Source: Vitellaria paradoxa (taxonomy: Eukaryota; Streptophyta; Magnoliopsida; Ericales; Sapotaceae). From it: a stretch of 64,000 nucleotides of DNA. Positions 21,681-32,349 of this stretch are shown in pieces. Positions within the stretch are counted from its first letter, which is position 1, and the number at the start of each line of letters is the position of its first letter. The notes beneath the pieces are model-generated. The model did not search any database, was not told where the DNA came from, and saw nothing but the letters and a program-made list of their open reading frames with translations. The translations under genes were made by a program, and so were the position numbers. The stretch lies in contig CM034242.1 of NCBI GenBank assembly GCA_019916065.1, positions 6,506,453 through 6,570,452 on the forward strand, given 5' to 3'.

Positions 21681-23689
21681 TAAATTTTTATTTTTTTAAA
21701 TTAATTTAAATTTTCAATTCTAAACTTTTTGCCGACCAATTGGTCGGGGAAAGTGTACAATTGCCGACCAATTGGTCGGGAAAAGTGAAGAATTACCGAC
21801 CAATTGGTCGGCAAAAGATTTTGTATTTTTTCCCATTAAAAATTCTTTGCCGACCAATTAGTCGGGAAAGGTTTTACATTTGTCGACCAAATGATTTTTT
21901 GGTCGGAAAAAGTTTCCCCGACGAGCCTTCGCCGACCAAATACCGACCAAATAAATTTGGTCGGGAAATGTTTCGCCGACTAAATTATACCCTTTAGCGA
22001 CCAAATTTTTGGTCGGTAGTTGTGTGATTTTTTGTAGTGCAAAGGAATCTTCTTTGCCTTGTGAAGAAACATCAAGTTTGAGATGTCAAATTTCTGATAA
22101 CTGTAGATAACTTGGCCCTCTATCTACTCGGTGCTGACCCCACATAAGAAACCCTGGTGACTAAATGTGAGCGGAGTGAGTTCATGAATTATACTTTACA
22201 AAGTCCTATACTTCAATTTTCTCACACTCTCTCTCTTTTAACGAATAACATAGTTCTTGAGGAGACCGAGTGAGGAGAAGCTCAACCCGACTGATCACAG
22301 GAATAGATGAAGTAAGAGGAGGTAGAGATATTTGACATCACTTACCTGGATAAGGCAAATAAGAAGAAGTTTGCCCCCCTAGAAGACTTCAGGGGAGTCT
22401 ACTCCAAAGAGGATAAGGATAACAAAATCCCCAACTCCAACCACCAGCTAGCAGAAGGAGACTTCTGACCCTCTACGTTAAAAGGAGGTCACTCAGATAC
22501 CTTCTTCCCCTTAAGAACGGCTTCGGGGTTGGGCTCTCAATTCGGAGCATCTTCTCACCAATCCCTCTTGGTTAGCAGCAAAGTAGCTTGGCAGAAGCTA
22601 CTTTCCACCGTTGGAGATGCAGATTTGGAGCCGCTGAGAGGCTCGCTGAGTACCAACATGGTGTATACATGAATCATGATCTCTTCAGGGTACGTCTCCT
22701 TATTTTACTCTTTGGTTAGCCATTTATCTTTTCTTTTCATTTTCTTTTTCTTAAAGTTGGACTTGATTTTCTTATGTTGTTTAGACCATGGTCAGGTCTC
22801 ATGCTATATACACTTAGCTGGCCAATACTAAGAAATTTTGGCAACTGAGAGGAAGAAAAGAGAAAAAACTCTCACCAAACTCGAGATCGCCAAAGACAAT
22901 GCAGCTATTGCCCAGGCACAGAAGGAATAAGTTATCAAGCACGAATGGAAAACCATTAAAGAGAATAAACCCTTGAAAACCGATCGAGCTAGCCTGTGGA
23001 AAAAACTTATGACAAAGAAGGCACTGAGAGTGGTTGCCGAGCAAAAGATCATGGAGCTTACTGAGGAGCTACGCACCATAGAGAGTTCAGCCATTGCAAA
23101 CCTCAAGGACATTGATAAATTCTAAGCTTTACTTATGCTGGTGTTCTTGCAAGGCTTTGACCATGCCAAGGATAAGTTCATAGCCTTTTTCCCCAACTTA
23201 AACCTCTTTGGGATCAAGCCTGGGTGTACCGCTATTGAAGGAAAGCCATAAGGTCAAGAGAATGATGATGCAGAAGATAAAACTAAGGTTGAAGGACTTG
23301 CCAAAGACACTAAATAGTTATAGAGACCAATGAATCTAGCATCCATGCTAAAAACATTGGTAGTGCTCTAAAAAATAGCAATATAGCGCTGGTCGATGGT
23401 ACTGTTCAAAATGTTGATGATCATGCTGTTGTTTAGGCTTCCCTTCTTTGCCATTCTTTTCCTTTCAATATCAATATTCATTATGTAACTTTTGAATCCC
23501 GTGTGAACCTAAACTCATACTTTTTCTTGGAATGGATCTGAGTTTTATTTTCAAGATCTGAGCTTTATGTTTGATGTTTACCTTTATCTTATCTTTCCTG
23601 TTGATGCATTTATTTTCATTTGTTGTTTTATTTTATCATCTATGCTAAGTGATATTTTTTCTACTGCTAGATTCATGATCCATCTTTAC

Positions 23690-24275
23690 TCTACTCGGCC
23701 ACATAAGTCAAGCAGATCTTTACTTTACTCGATCACGTGAATCAAGCAGGATATTTTCACCATTGTTGGTTTTGGCCTCATAAGACATTTTCATGTTGTT
23801 CAGCCACGTAAGCCGAACAGGATCTTTACTCTGCTTGGTCACGTAAACTAAGTGGGAATTCTTATCAATTTTTGGTATTGGCCACGTAAGCCATCTTTGC
23901 GTTGCTCAGCCACATGAACAAAACAGTATCTCTGCTCTACTCGATCACGTGAACCGAGCAGGAATTCTTGCCTTTTTTGGCATTGACCACGTAAGCCATC
24001 TTTATGTCACTCGGCCACGTGAGCTGAGTAGGATCTTTGCTCTGCTCAGTTACATGAGTCGAGTAGAGATTCTTGCCTTTTTTGGCATTGGCCACGTAAG
24101 CCATTTTTGCATTGTTCAGCCACGTGAGCCGATTGTTCTACTCGGTCACATGAACCGAGCAGGAATTCTTGGCATTTTTTGGTATTGGCCACATGAGCCA
24201 TCATTGCATTGCTCAGCCACATATGCCAAGTAAAATCTTTACTCTGCTTGATTATGTGAACCGAGCAGGGATTTT
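23690..24275. repeat. Tandem array of G-box-like palindromes in the Tat element
   Basis: About five units of 95-110 bp (comparable points at about 23775, 23880, 23986, 24091, 24188). Each carries three ACGT-type palindromes: CGGCCACGTGAGCCGA, CTCGGTCACGTGAACCGAG and TTGGCCACGTAAGCCA, or one-base variants. Around 16 such sites are visible. Open frames across it are repeats of the same peptide in several frames and not genes. Confidence 0.85.
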
Positions 24276-24439
24276 GTACAGTACAAATCATTTATTTATT
24301 CACCATAGGAGCCTGCCAAAATGTGAAATTTCATTGATAATTCTGAATAAAAATTACAATCATAACTCTTCTCATATATGATACTTTCGTAGATGTTTAG
24401 CATGCCATGAGTGAGGTAGCTCCTTGCCCTCGAGCGCCT

Positions 24440-26400
24440 TGAGTCTTCACTTTATATGGTCTTTCCTAGTTTGGCCCAAACTTTCCATCCTGGGGGTTCC
24501 TTGTTGACCCTTTTTAACACCAATTTTTCATATCTAAATTCCCTCAGTCATGCTTTAGAGTTGTGGTATTATCGTATCCTCTGCTGATAAAACACCATTC
24601 TGATTATAGTTTGTAACCTTTTTCCTTCAAGTAGATCAATCTCTTCATTCATTACTTCATCATTCTACTCTAGGTTAAAATTTTGCATTCATAGGTTGGG
24701 AAGTCTAATCTTAACCAAAATCATAGCCTCTGCTCTGTACATGAGAGAAAATGGTATTTAACCAGTTGCCACCATTTCAGTCATTCTATAAGCAATAAAA
24801 TGTTTGGAAGTTCATTTGCCCAGAGGCGTTTTACCTTGTCCAGCTTCGTCTTAATGATCTTGAGGAGAGACCGATTAGTGACTTCAACTTGACCGTTAGC
24901 TTGAGGGTGGTCGGGTGATGAGTAATGATGGCTGATGCCTAAGTATTCACATAACCCATTAAATTGCTTTTCTTTAAATTATTGTCCATTGTCTGTGATC
25001 ACCATCTTAGGGATACCAAACTAGCAAACTATATTTTGTTGCCAGAACTTTTTCATGTTCTGCTCAGCTATGGTCGGCAAGATTTTTCCTTCTACCCACT
25101 TAGTAAAATAATCAATTGTAATCACAGCAAACTTTTTTCATCCTTTTCCCAATGGAATGGCCCAATAATGTCCATCCCTTACTGAATGAATGGCTAAGAC
25201 TTTGGATCGGTGTTAGTTTTTGAGCAAGCTATCTCGGAATGTTAGAGAATTTTTAGCATCTGTCACATTTCTTTACAAATTCTTGAGCATTCTTCTCGAT
25301 AGTTAGCCAGTGGTAGCTAGCTCGTAAAATCTTTTTAGCTAAAGCTCTTCCTCCCGAGTGGTTCCCATAAACTCTTTTATGGTCTCCCTCATGATATAGT
25401 CAACCTTATATTGATTTACACACTTAGGTAAAGGAGAACTATGCCTTTTTTTTTTTATAAAAGATCCCAATCACTAAAAGATATCTGCTTGATCGGTATT
25501 GGACCATTCTTACTTTATTTTTGTCACTCGATAAAGCTCCCTTCTCTAAGTATTCTTTGACCGGTCTTGCCCATTCGGTATCTTCTTCAGCTTGGTTAAC
25601 CTCTACGATTTGGATGCTCGGGGAATCCAGTATTTCAATCGAAACATCCGAGCTCACCTTCCCAAGGATGCAATTTTGGTTAGCCAATCTGCCTCCTCGT
25701 TTTACAGTTTTGGAACCCGTTGTAGCTAAAAGTTTAAAAACCTCCAGGATAAACTTTTGGCCATCTGATAATGTTTGGCCATATATTTTCCTTGTGCTTC
25801 GTAGTCCTCTTGCACTTGCTCCACCACCAGTTGTGAATCTTTCCGAACTACTATCTGTTTCATCCCCATTTGTTGAGCAATCTAGAGACCAGTAATTAAA
25901 ACTTCATACCTAGCTTTGTTGTTGGAGACAGGAAACCTGAAACGCAGAGCTTATTCTAGCTTGTGGCCATCAGGGTAAACAAGGATTATACTTGCACCAT
26001 TGAAGTTTTGAGTTGAGGATCCATCCCGTTCAATATCCAAGTCTACTTTGCATCCCCATTTTTGAGTAGGTTAGTTGGGTGGGTTATGAATTCAGTTATA
26101 AAATTTGTTACAACTTGCCCTTTGATTGCTAATCGTGGTTGATATTGAATGTCGAGCTGGCTGAGCACGATTGACCATTTCACCAATCTAACTGAGATTT
26201 TTGGCTTGTGCAAGACGTTCTTCAGGAGCTAGTCAGTGAGAACCACAATTGTATGGCTTGAAAGTTAGCTTAGAGTCGCTGAGCCACTGTTACAAGAGCC
26301 AGGGCCATCAACTCCATTTTAGGATAACACTCTTCTGTACCCTGAGGGCCTTATTTATATAATAGACGGATTTCTACACTTCATCTTCCTCCTACATGAG
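24440..26400 (-). pseudogene. Tat RNase H and integrase, decayed
   Basis: On the - strand, YPKMELMALALVTVAQRL (about 26260-26320) is the C-terminal RNase H helix region typical of Tat elements. 25439-25687 is the linker into integrase (WARPVKEYLEKGALSSDK, YKKKKA). GIPKMVITDNGQ (about 24975-25020) carries the second catalytic Asp. HHYSSPDHPQANGQVEVTNRSLLKIIKTKLD (in two pieces, about 24850-24950) carries the catalytic Glu. Many stops and shifts separate these blocks, so no active protein is possible. Confidence 0.8.
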
Positions 26401-26810
26401 TGTGGAGTTCACTGTTGTGGTTGAAACAGAGATGTGTAAGTACAATTCTTCACCTGGGGTAGTCCGTCTAAGCAACAGAACCAACCCATGTACTGTTTCA
26501 ATTGTTGAAAAGCATCATCACAATCTGCCATCCATTCAAAAGCCATCCTAGACACTTTGAAGAAAGGATGACATTTGTTCGTAGATCGAAAGTTGAACCT
26601 ACTCAAAATTGTCACCCTTCTAGCCAATTTCTCTACCTCTTTTGTTATTCTTGGGAGTTACATTTCCATGATTGCCCTAACTTTTTCTATATTGGTCTTT
26701 ATTTCTCGGCTAAACACCATAAAGCCGAGAAACTTACTAGACACAGCCCCAAACACATATTTGATTGGGTTTAATTTCATTTCATACTTCCACAAAGTGT
26801 CAAAGGTTTC

Positions 26811-27536
26811 TTATAAATTAGCAATGTGAAAATTAGCTTTCTTGCTTTTCACAAGCATATCATCCACATATACCTTCACATTCTTTTTTATTTGGGCTTT
26901 GAACATTCTATTCATTAGTCTTTGATATGTCACGCTTGCATTTTTTAACCCAAACGGCATAACATTATTACGATGCAGACCACGATCCATGATGAACACT
27001 GTGTGCTCTTGATCATGCGCTGCCATTTTGAACTGATTATGCCCTGAGAAAGCATCCATGAACGAGAACAGTTCATGAACCACCATAGAGTCTATTAACA
27101 AATTGATTGCAGGCACAAGAAAGCTGTCTTTTGGCTATGCTTTATTAAGATCTGTGAAATCTACACAAATCTGCCATTTGTCATTAGACTTTTTCACCAT
27201 GACCACATTTGATAACTAGATAGGATAGTGAACCTTTCGAATAAAATTTGCTTTTAAAATCTTGCCAACTTCCTGCTCAATTGCTTCCTTTCGCTCAGAA
27301 TAGAAGATTCTTTTCTTCTGCTCGATTGATCTAATCCCAAGGAAGATATTCAATTGATGAGTTACCACCCTTATATCTAAACCTGGCATGTCTTTGTGGG
27401 ACCAGGCGAAGACATCTACATTATGCACTAAAAAGCTTTTCAGCTCATTTTTCAGTTGCTCGGGAGTTTCTAAGCCTATCTTGACTGATTTGCTCTGCTG
27501 GAGGGAACAGATCATGATATCTTCCAGTTTATCCAC
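26811..27536 (-). pseudogene. Tat reverse transcriptase fragments
   Basis: 27216-27536 encodes DVFAWSHKDMPGLDIRVVTHQLNI and the start of RT. 26811-27116 encodes FMDAFSGHNQFKMA, MPFGLKNASVTYQRLMN and YVDDMLVKSKK with the catalytic Asp pair. A stop-containing gap (27117-27215) and mutations such as PAINLLIDSMVVHELFSF in place of the usual conserved block break it. The YVDDMLVKS motif and DVFAWS..DMPG block place it in the Tat/Ogre/Retand lineage. Confidence 0.85.
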
Positions 27537-27589
27537 TGGCTCTTCACTCCTCGCTCCATATCAGCTTTAACTTGCAACCTATCTACAAC

Positions 27590-27880
27590 CAGTATCTCTC
27601 TACTTGAGTCTTACTTGAGAGAGGACATGTAACATTCTGTGGCTGTCTTTTGATCCCCCTTGGCACATCCCACGCCATTTTCAGTTGGGAACTTAACCTG
27701 AATATGGTATGTAGATGTGACTGCTTTAAATTGATTAAGGATTGTCCTCCCAAGTATAACATTGTATGCCAATGAGCAATCAACCACCAAAAAGTTTACC
27801 ATTTTTGTGGCTTGATGTGGTTCTTTCTCGAGAGTCACCGGTAAAATAATAGAACCAAGTAGAGTCACTCAGTCCCCAGT
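27590..27880 (-). pseudogene. Tat protease-linker fragment
   Basis: Contains LPVTLEKEPHQATKMVNFLVVDCSLAYNVILGR-type sequence (27611-27868) followed by NQFKAVTSTYHIQVKFPT and GVGCAKGDQ. This is the conserved stretch after the protease active site in Tat elements. The active-site Asp region upstream lies in decayed sequence. Confidence 0.75.
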
Positions 27881-28199
27881 GAAGCCAACAAAGAGGGATG
27901 ACACTGATTATAATTTCTCTTTTCCAATCTTCATTCTTTGAATGCCCCCCCAGTATAAGATATCTACTGAACTACTACTATCCACCAAAACTCTTTAGAT
28001 CTTGAAATTGGCAATTATCAACGAAATGACTATGGGGTCATCATGTGACTCGAGCTTCTTCCTTAGTGAAAGTGATTATGATGCTGAGCTCAGGCCTTCT
28101 AGTTTGGTTGATCGGTTGTTAGCACCTCCTTGCTCTAGCTAACTTCTCGATCATACTTTCTTCTTGCCCTAGAGGATTCTTCTCCAGTTGCTAATCCAC

Positions 28200-30190
28200 C
28201 AGAAATAACTTTTATTTCCTTGATCGATTGGTTGTTTTGTCGTGCTCAGTCGGGACTCCTCCGTTCGGGACTTTCTCTTCTTCTAGGGCTTCTTTGCTCG
28301 GGACTTCTTCACTCTGCCCTTCTGTTATTATCTTGACTGGCCACAAATCTACCAAGCCAACCCTGCCTAATTAATTCTTTAACCTACTTCTTCAAGTTGA
28401 TGCAGTTGTTTGTGTCGTGCCTATGATCCGTATAGAATCCACAATACTTTGTTTGGGATCACTTGTCGGCTAGGGTCCTCAACTTCTCAAGCCACTTCAA
28501 GGCTGGATCATTTTGAATTTCAAAAGACACATTCTCTAATCTCATATTGAGAGGAGTAAAGTTACGGTCAAGATCACCGTATCGCCGTGCACTTTAGTTT
28601 GACCTGTCATCAGACCTCTAATTCTTTGAATTCCAAGAATCCCGAGTATTCTCGGAATCATTTGATCTCTTTTTATTCATTTTGGAGCCTCTTACCCGAT
28701 CACTTTCACGCTTTGCCCTTAAGCCATCTTCTACGTTGATATGCCTTTGATCTCGAACCATCAGCTTAGCCATATCAACAAAAGATTTTTCTTGCAGTGA
28801 AGCAATAAATCTGGGCATTCTCAGCCCATTCATGAAGGCCATGATGGCCACCTTGTCGTCCGTTTCATCCACCTCCAAAATCTCTTTGTTGAACCTTCTA
28901 ACATAATCTCTAAGGGGCTCATCCTTACCCTGCTTGATTGTTAGGAGGTGGGTGGCTAGTCTCCTCTGTCTCCTCCACCAATAAATAGCCTACAAACAGC
29001 TTGCCTAACTATGAGAAACTAGTGATCGAGCCTGGCTTGATTTTATTGAACAATAATCAAGCCGGGCCTTTGAGTGTTAACGGGAATACCTGACGCATAA
29101 TCTCATTAGGGTATACGTGTATACGCATTAGAGTTTTGCATGTCTCTAGGTGGTCGAATGGATCTCTCGATCCATCAACGGAGTCAAGTAGGGGTGGAAA
29201 TGAATCGAGCTGTTCGCAAGCTACTTGAACTCAGCTCGAGCTCAGTTTGTGAGAAAAACGAGCTCGAACTGAGCTTGATTTATGGCTCATTTAGATTCAA
29301 GCTCAACCTCGAGCTTAGAAAAGCTTGGCTCAAAAGTTCGCGAGCAGACTCTATAAAATAATATATATAATTTTAATAATATATTTTATATTTTTTAAAT
29401 AATATTTTTATTATATTTTTTAAACATTTTATTTATTATATTTTAAATTAAAATGACGTCGTTTTGGCTTAATCGAGCTATTCGCAAGCTAAGCTTGAAC
29501 CTAAATTTTTCTTTATCGAGCTAAGCTTGAGCTCGAGCTCAATATAAAAAGCTCGAGCAAGCTTGAGCTTGTTAAAGCTTAGCTCGGCTCGGCTCGGCTC
29601 GGCTCGACTTCATTCCATACCTAGAGTTAAGTAAGGGCATCTTAAACTTGGGTGGTAGTGGACAAGCCATTACTACCTGAGAAAATGTGGAATCTCCATC
29701 AACATCCACATCATCTATTCCATTTGGGCCTTTGATAGCTTCAAGAACGCCATGAATCTGAGTTTGTATGACCCTTATTGGTTCTTTCTTTGGGTGGACA
29801 CTGGCATCCTCCACACTTGCTGCCTCTGTTCGTGATGCCTCAGGGCGACTGCTAGTTCCAACTTTAGTACCAAATATCATTTCTCATCTTTTGAACTCCT
29901 TTGATTGTTTGTTGGGGATTTCATTTTCCCCATGACACTAACTCCATTCACCCCCTATCCGTTGTTGTTTCCTCTACCATTTGCCTCAACAACTTCCCGT
30001 TATGGACGCCATTAACAGGGGGATTAACTGGAGGAAGTGGAACGTGAACAAGGGCAACATTCTCATGCTTCTCATGCTAAAGTAGCACTTGATTTTGGGC
30101 AATCAGAGTTTGCATGACTGTCATCATTTCCATCATTTGATTCTTAATGGCATTAATCCTTTCGTTGTTCTGATTCTCTATCGTTTCCAT
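28200..30190 (-). pseudogene. Tat gag, split by a hAT-like insertion
   Basis: The likely start METIENQNNERINAIKNQ is at 30190, with a TAG soon after. 29572-29880 ends FKMPLLNS, and the gag core resumes beyond a nested hAT-like element (29189-29623). 28618-28878 encodes FMNGLRMPRFIASLQEK and the following helix. A CX2(F)-type zinc knuckle CGFYTDHRHDTNNC lies at about 28395-28445. Stops and shifts are spread throughout. Confidence 0.8.
29189..29623. mobile_element. hAT-like non-autonomous element rich in AGCTCGAGC
   Basis: Begins TAGGGGTGGAAATGAATC and ends mirrored (GACTTCATTCCATACCTA). The flanking 8-bp duplication is GAGTCAAG (29181-29188) and GAGTTAAG (29624-29631), one mismatch. The interior has many GCTCGAGC and AAGCTTGAGC inverted motifs and (GGCTC)n near 29581-29605. 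It interrupts gag of the Tat element, so it is younger than that. Confidence 0.88.
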
Positions 30191-30258
30191 TGGTTGTGAC
30201 TGCGGTTGAGTATTTATGCTGGACTTGGTTTAGACTATAAAAGCTACAAAAAAGTCAC

Positions 30259-30277
30259 TTCCCACAGACGACGCCTA
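30259..30277 (-). other. Tat primer-binding site
   Basis: The - strand reads GGCGTCGTCTGTGGGAAG directly inside the 5' LTR. Tat elements I know carry the near-identical GGCGCCGTCTGTGGGAA. The tRNA species is not assigned. Confidence 0.7.
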
Positions 30278-30278
30278 C

Positions 30279-30727
30279 TAATTACTCAATAACTTCATAT
30301 CTTCGAGAGTCTAGTCCAAGCCCAAAAAACTGTCTAGTATACCAATGTGATGCCTGTCAAAGAGTTTCTGATACTTAAGTTAACAAGAGAGTTAAGTAAA
30401 TATATATAGAACTGTGGGATTTGCATGGGCAAGATGTACATGAGCCTCACACAATCATGCTTCCCTCCAATCAGATTATGCCACTTGTATTGTAGATCCG
30501 AAGGTTGATTCTCTTAATTGGTTATCAAAACGGTTAAGCAGCAAGCAGCATTTTCATAGACGCATATCACAGAATATGTCAGAAGATAATTATACATATG
30601 ATTGTGACGTAAGTAATCTTATCTTTAATGCATCGGTCGTTCAGCTTGATCGAGATCCATATTGCTCAATCGGATCAGGTCGTGATAGTTGTTCGGGCAA
30701 ACATGCTCGGTCAAGTGTATCCTATCA
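30279..30727 (-). repeat. Tat 5' LTR
   Basis: 449 bp, partner of 18627-19137 with an internal deletion and many transitions. The inner end reads TA instead of CA on the element strand. The outer end CCTATCA abuts the TATAT target repeat. Confidence 0.88.
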
Positions 30728-30732
30728 TATAT

Positions 30733-32001
30733 TATTTAGTTGTTAAGTATTGAATAAAAATAGAGAAAATATAAAATAAATCTAACTTTTTCCTCTCAAT
30801 TTTCTCCTCACCTTCCTACATTTTCTCTTTTCATTCTCTCTAAATGAACTAACCAAACAGAGAGAGTGCTCTCTTCCTCATTGCAAGGTCTCATCTCTTG
30901 TGAGACTTTCATTATTTTGGTACTTTCCAATTCTTATAATATAGCTACACACAATTTACCTAATTTAGGGTTTGTTTGTAAACACTCTCAAAAAATACCA
31001 ACTTCTATTTTTTTTTTTTTTGGAATTTTTCCACCAAAATTTATCAAATATAAAAAAAGAACCTATCACACAAAACCATCAACTTTTTTCAACTTCCTTC
31101 AACTTTTTTTTTCACTTTTATAAATTTGTATCAAATACACAACTTTTGTCAACAAGTAACACGTGTCAATAGTAGAACGGAAGTTGCAAAAAGTTAAAAT
31201 TTTTGGTTTACCAAACGTAGCCTTAGTATTCTTGTTGCAATAATTGTTTTCTTCTAGAGTAATTACAATTTTTTTTTTTTTTTTTTGGTGATTGGCACAA
31301 AAAACACATGATTTTTATCTAATTTAAAAGTCAACATACAATTCTTTTGCGATTTGATCTAAAGTAGAAAATTACAAGAAATTGTTTAAATTTAATTAGA
31401 TTTTCATTGTTAAAAAATTTAAAAAATACAAACAAATTGAATATTTTAAAAAAATGGAATAGTTTTTTATTTTAATATAAAAATGAGAAATATATATAAT
31501 TTATTTATTTATTTTTGTAAAAAACTTGTTTTCTCTATCAATTTTAGTAAATGAGACACAAATTTAATTAAATTTAATATATTGAGATAGTTTTGCATTT
31601 TAATTCAAATCACAAAGACCTATTTCTAAATTTTTAAATTAAAAGTGGGTAAATTGATCACTCATAAAATAATGTTTTTCATCTTATTACCTTATTCATT
31701 GTTATCATCGGTATTTTCTTTGTTTTGCTGTTTACGCTTTTTCTAGAAGGGGAACAAGAATTCTATTAAGTTGGTAACTCGATCCTTTCACCTTGTGCCA
31801 GTTGGGATCCCACGATTCCCACTGTACTACCTCCTCTCGTCGAGATCCACTCATTCGATTTATAGTGCTTATGCATAGTCCTTGGCAGCTGGCAAGGATT
31901 TGGGTCAGGGTCATTGGTTTTTGCTGTCTTCACCTGTATAATTTGCTAGGAAGGTGGAATTTCTATTACCGCACTCGTTTTTGTAACACTCAATTTCTAC
32001 C

Positions 32002-32010
<9 letters not shown>
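30733..32010 (+). repeat. First unit (distal part) of S-RLK upstream duplication
   Basis: Continues 18158-18626 across the Tat insertion and aligns with 32880-34300: AGACTT..CATTATTTTGGTAC, the MITE, AGTATTCTTGTT, GATTGGCACAAAAAA, and CTGTTTACGCTTTTTCTAGAAGGGG at 31731. The last block (31731-32010) corresponds to sequence 200-470 bp upstream of the copy B start, but no receptor gene follows. It is a promoter-region copy without its gene. Confidence 0.75.
30968..31222. mobile_element. Tourist-like (PIF/Harbinger) MITE
   Basis: 255 bp, TTA target duplication (30965-30967, 31223-31225). Ends GGGTTTGTTTGTAAAC and, read inward from the right, GGCTACGTTTGGTAAAC. Non-coding. Present also in the second duplication unit at 33278-33562. 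Confidence 0.75.
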
Positions 32011-32032
<22 letters not shown>

Positions 32033-32198
32033 ATATGTATTTAATAGGTACCCTATAACGTATCAGCTACCGTACAAACAAATCTTAACTCTATACTAAT
32101 TTTATTAAGATATTTTTCAATAAATTTTTAACGAATTCCGATCAAATTAGTATGTTTGTGTATCCATTTTATTTACTTTTTTTTTTATTGATGTTTAA

Positions 32199-32320
32199 GA
32201 AGGTGTTTAGATGATAAAAAATTAAAAAATTGATAAAAATAATACATATGAAAGTTTAATGAAATAAAATTAATAATTTTTTTTATAATTTTTAATAAAA
32301 TTTGATAAATCAAACACCTT
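32199..32320. mobile_element. Short Tourist-like MITE
   Basis: 122 bp with inverted ends GAAGGTGTTTAGATGATAAA and AAATTTGATAAATCAAACACCTT, flanked by TAA on both sides. The interior is AT-rich. It lies at the join of the two upstream-duplication units. Confidence 0.6.
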
Positions 32321-32349
32321 TAACCACGAAGAGTTTTTCACGGAGAAAT

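Larger units (their letters stand above)
20648..22039. mobile_element. Non-autonomous CACTA (En/Spm) transposon
   Basis: 1392 bp with a perfect 3-bp target duplication CAA (20645-20647, 22040-22042). The right end, read inward, is CACTACAAAAAATCACAC. The left end is TGCTACAACAAATCACAC, so its first two bases are changed from CA to TG. Subterminal sequence at both ends is dense in GACCAAAT/ATTTGGTC inverted motifs, as in CACTA elements where transposase binds. There is no transposase ORF. It inserted into the antisense ORF of the Tat element. Confidence 0.92.
19789..23318 (+). pseudogene. Antisense ORF of the Tat element (gypsy-type transposon protein)
   Basis: Runs opposite to gag-pol, near the 3' LTR, where plant Ty3/gypsy elements are known to carry extra antisense ORFs. 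From ATG 19789 one frame runs to about 20520 with stops at 19873, 20227 and later. It encodes YEATLIGGLRFPLLKFVQEVL, then FYKITEKSSG, FVTHMPTSQKG and KKKYFFIHGS, matching the conserved plant putative gypsy-type transposon domain. A CACTA insertion (20648-22039) splits it. The distal part (about 22840-23110) encodes a Lys/Glu/Ala-rich coiled coil, then FLQGFDHAKDKFIAFFPNLNL (about 23140-23210). Several stops coincide with positions where Trp is expected, consistent with G-to-A decay. Function unknown; not expressible as one protein now. Confidence 0.75.
18627..30727 (-). mobile_element. Tat-type Ty3/gypsy LTR retrotransposon, old and nested
   Basis: 12.1-kb element. The target duplication TATAT is at 18622-18626 and 30728-30732, and the paralogous unit at about 32866-32880 (GGTCCTATAC then TATTTAG) shows the empty site. 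LTRs are 511 and 449 bp and visibly diverged (roughly 15% by eye, plus a deletion), so it is much older than the Athila element. gag-pol fragments on the - strand carry a YVDDMLVKS RT, a TDNG/NGQVEVTNR integrase and a CX2-type knuckle typical of the Tat lineage. A separate antisense ORF lies on the + strand near the 3' LTR. Nested inside are a CACTA element, a hAT-like element and a tandem repeat array. Confidence 0.9.

Noticed and set aside
23949..24381. ORFs on both strands across the G-box array
   Set aside because: Peptides are only translations of the tandem repeat.
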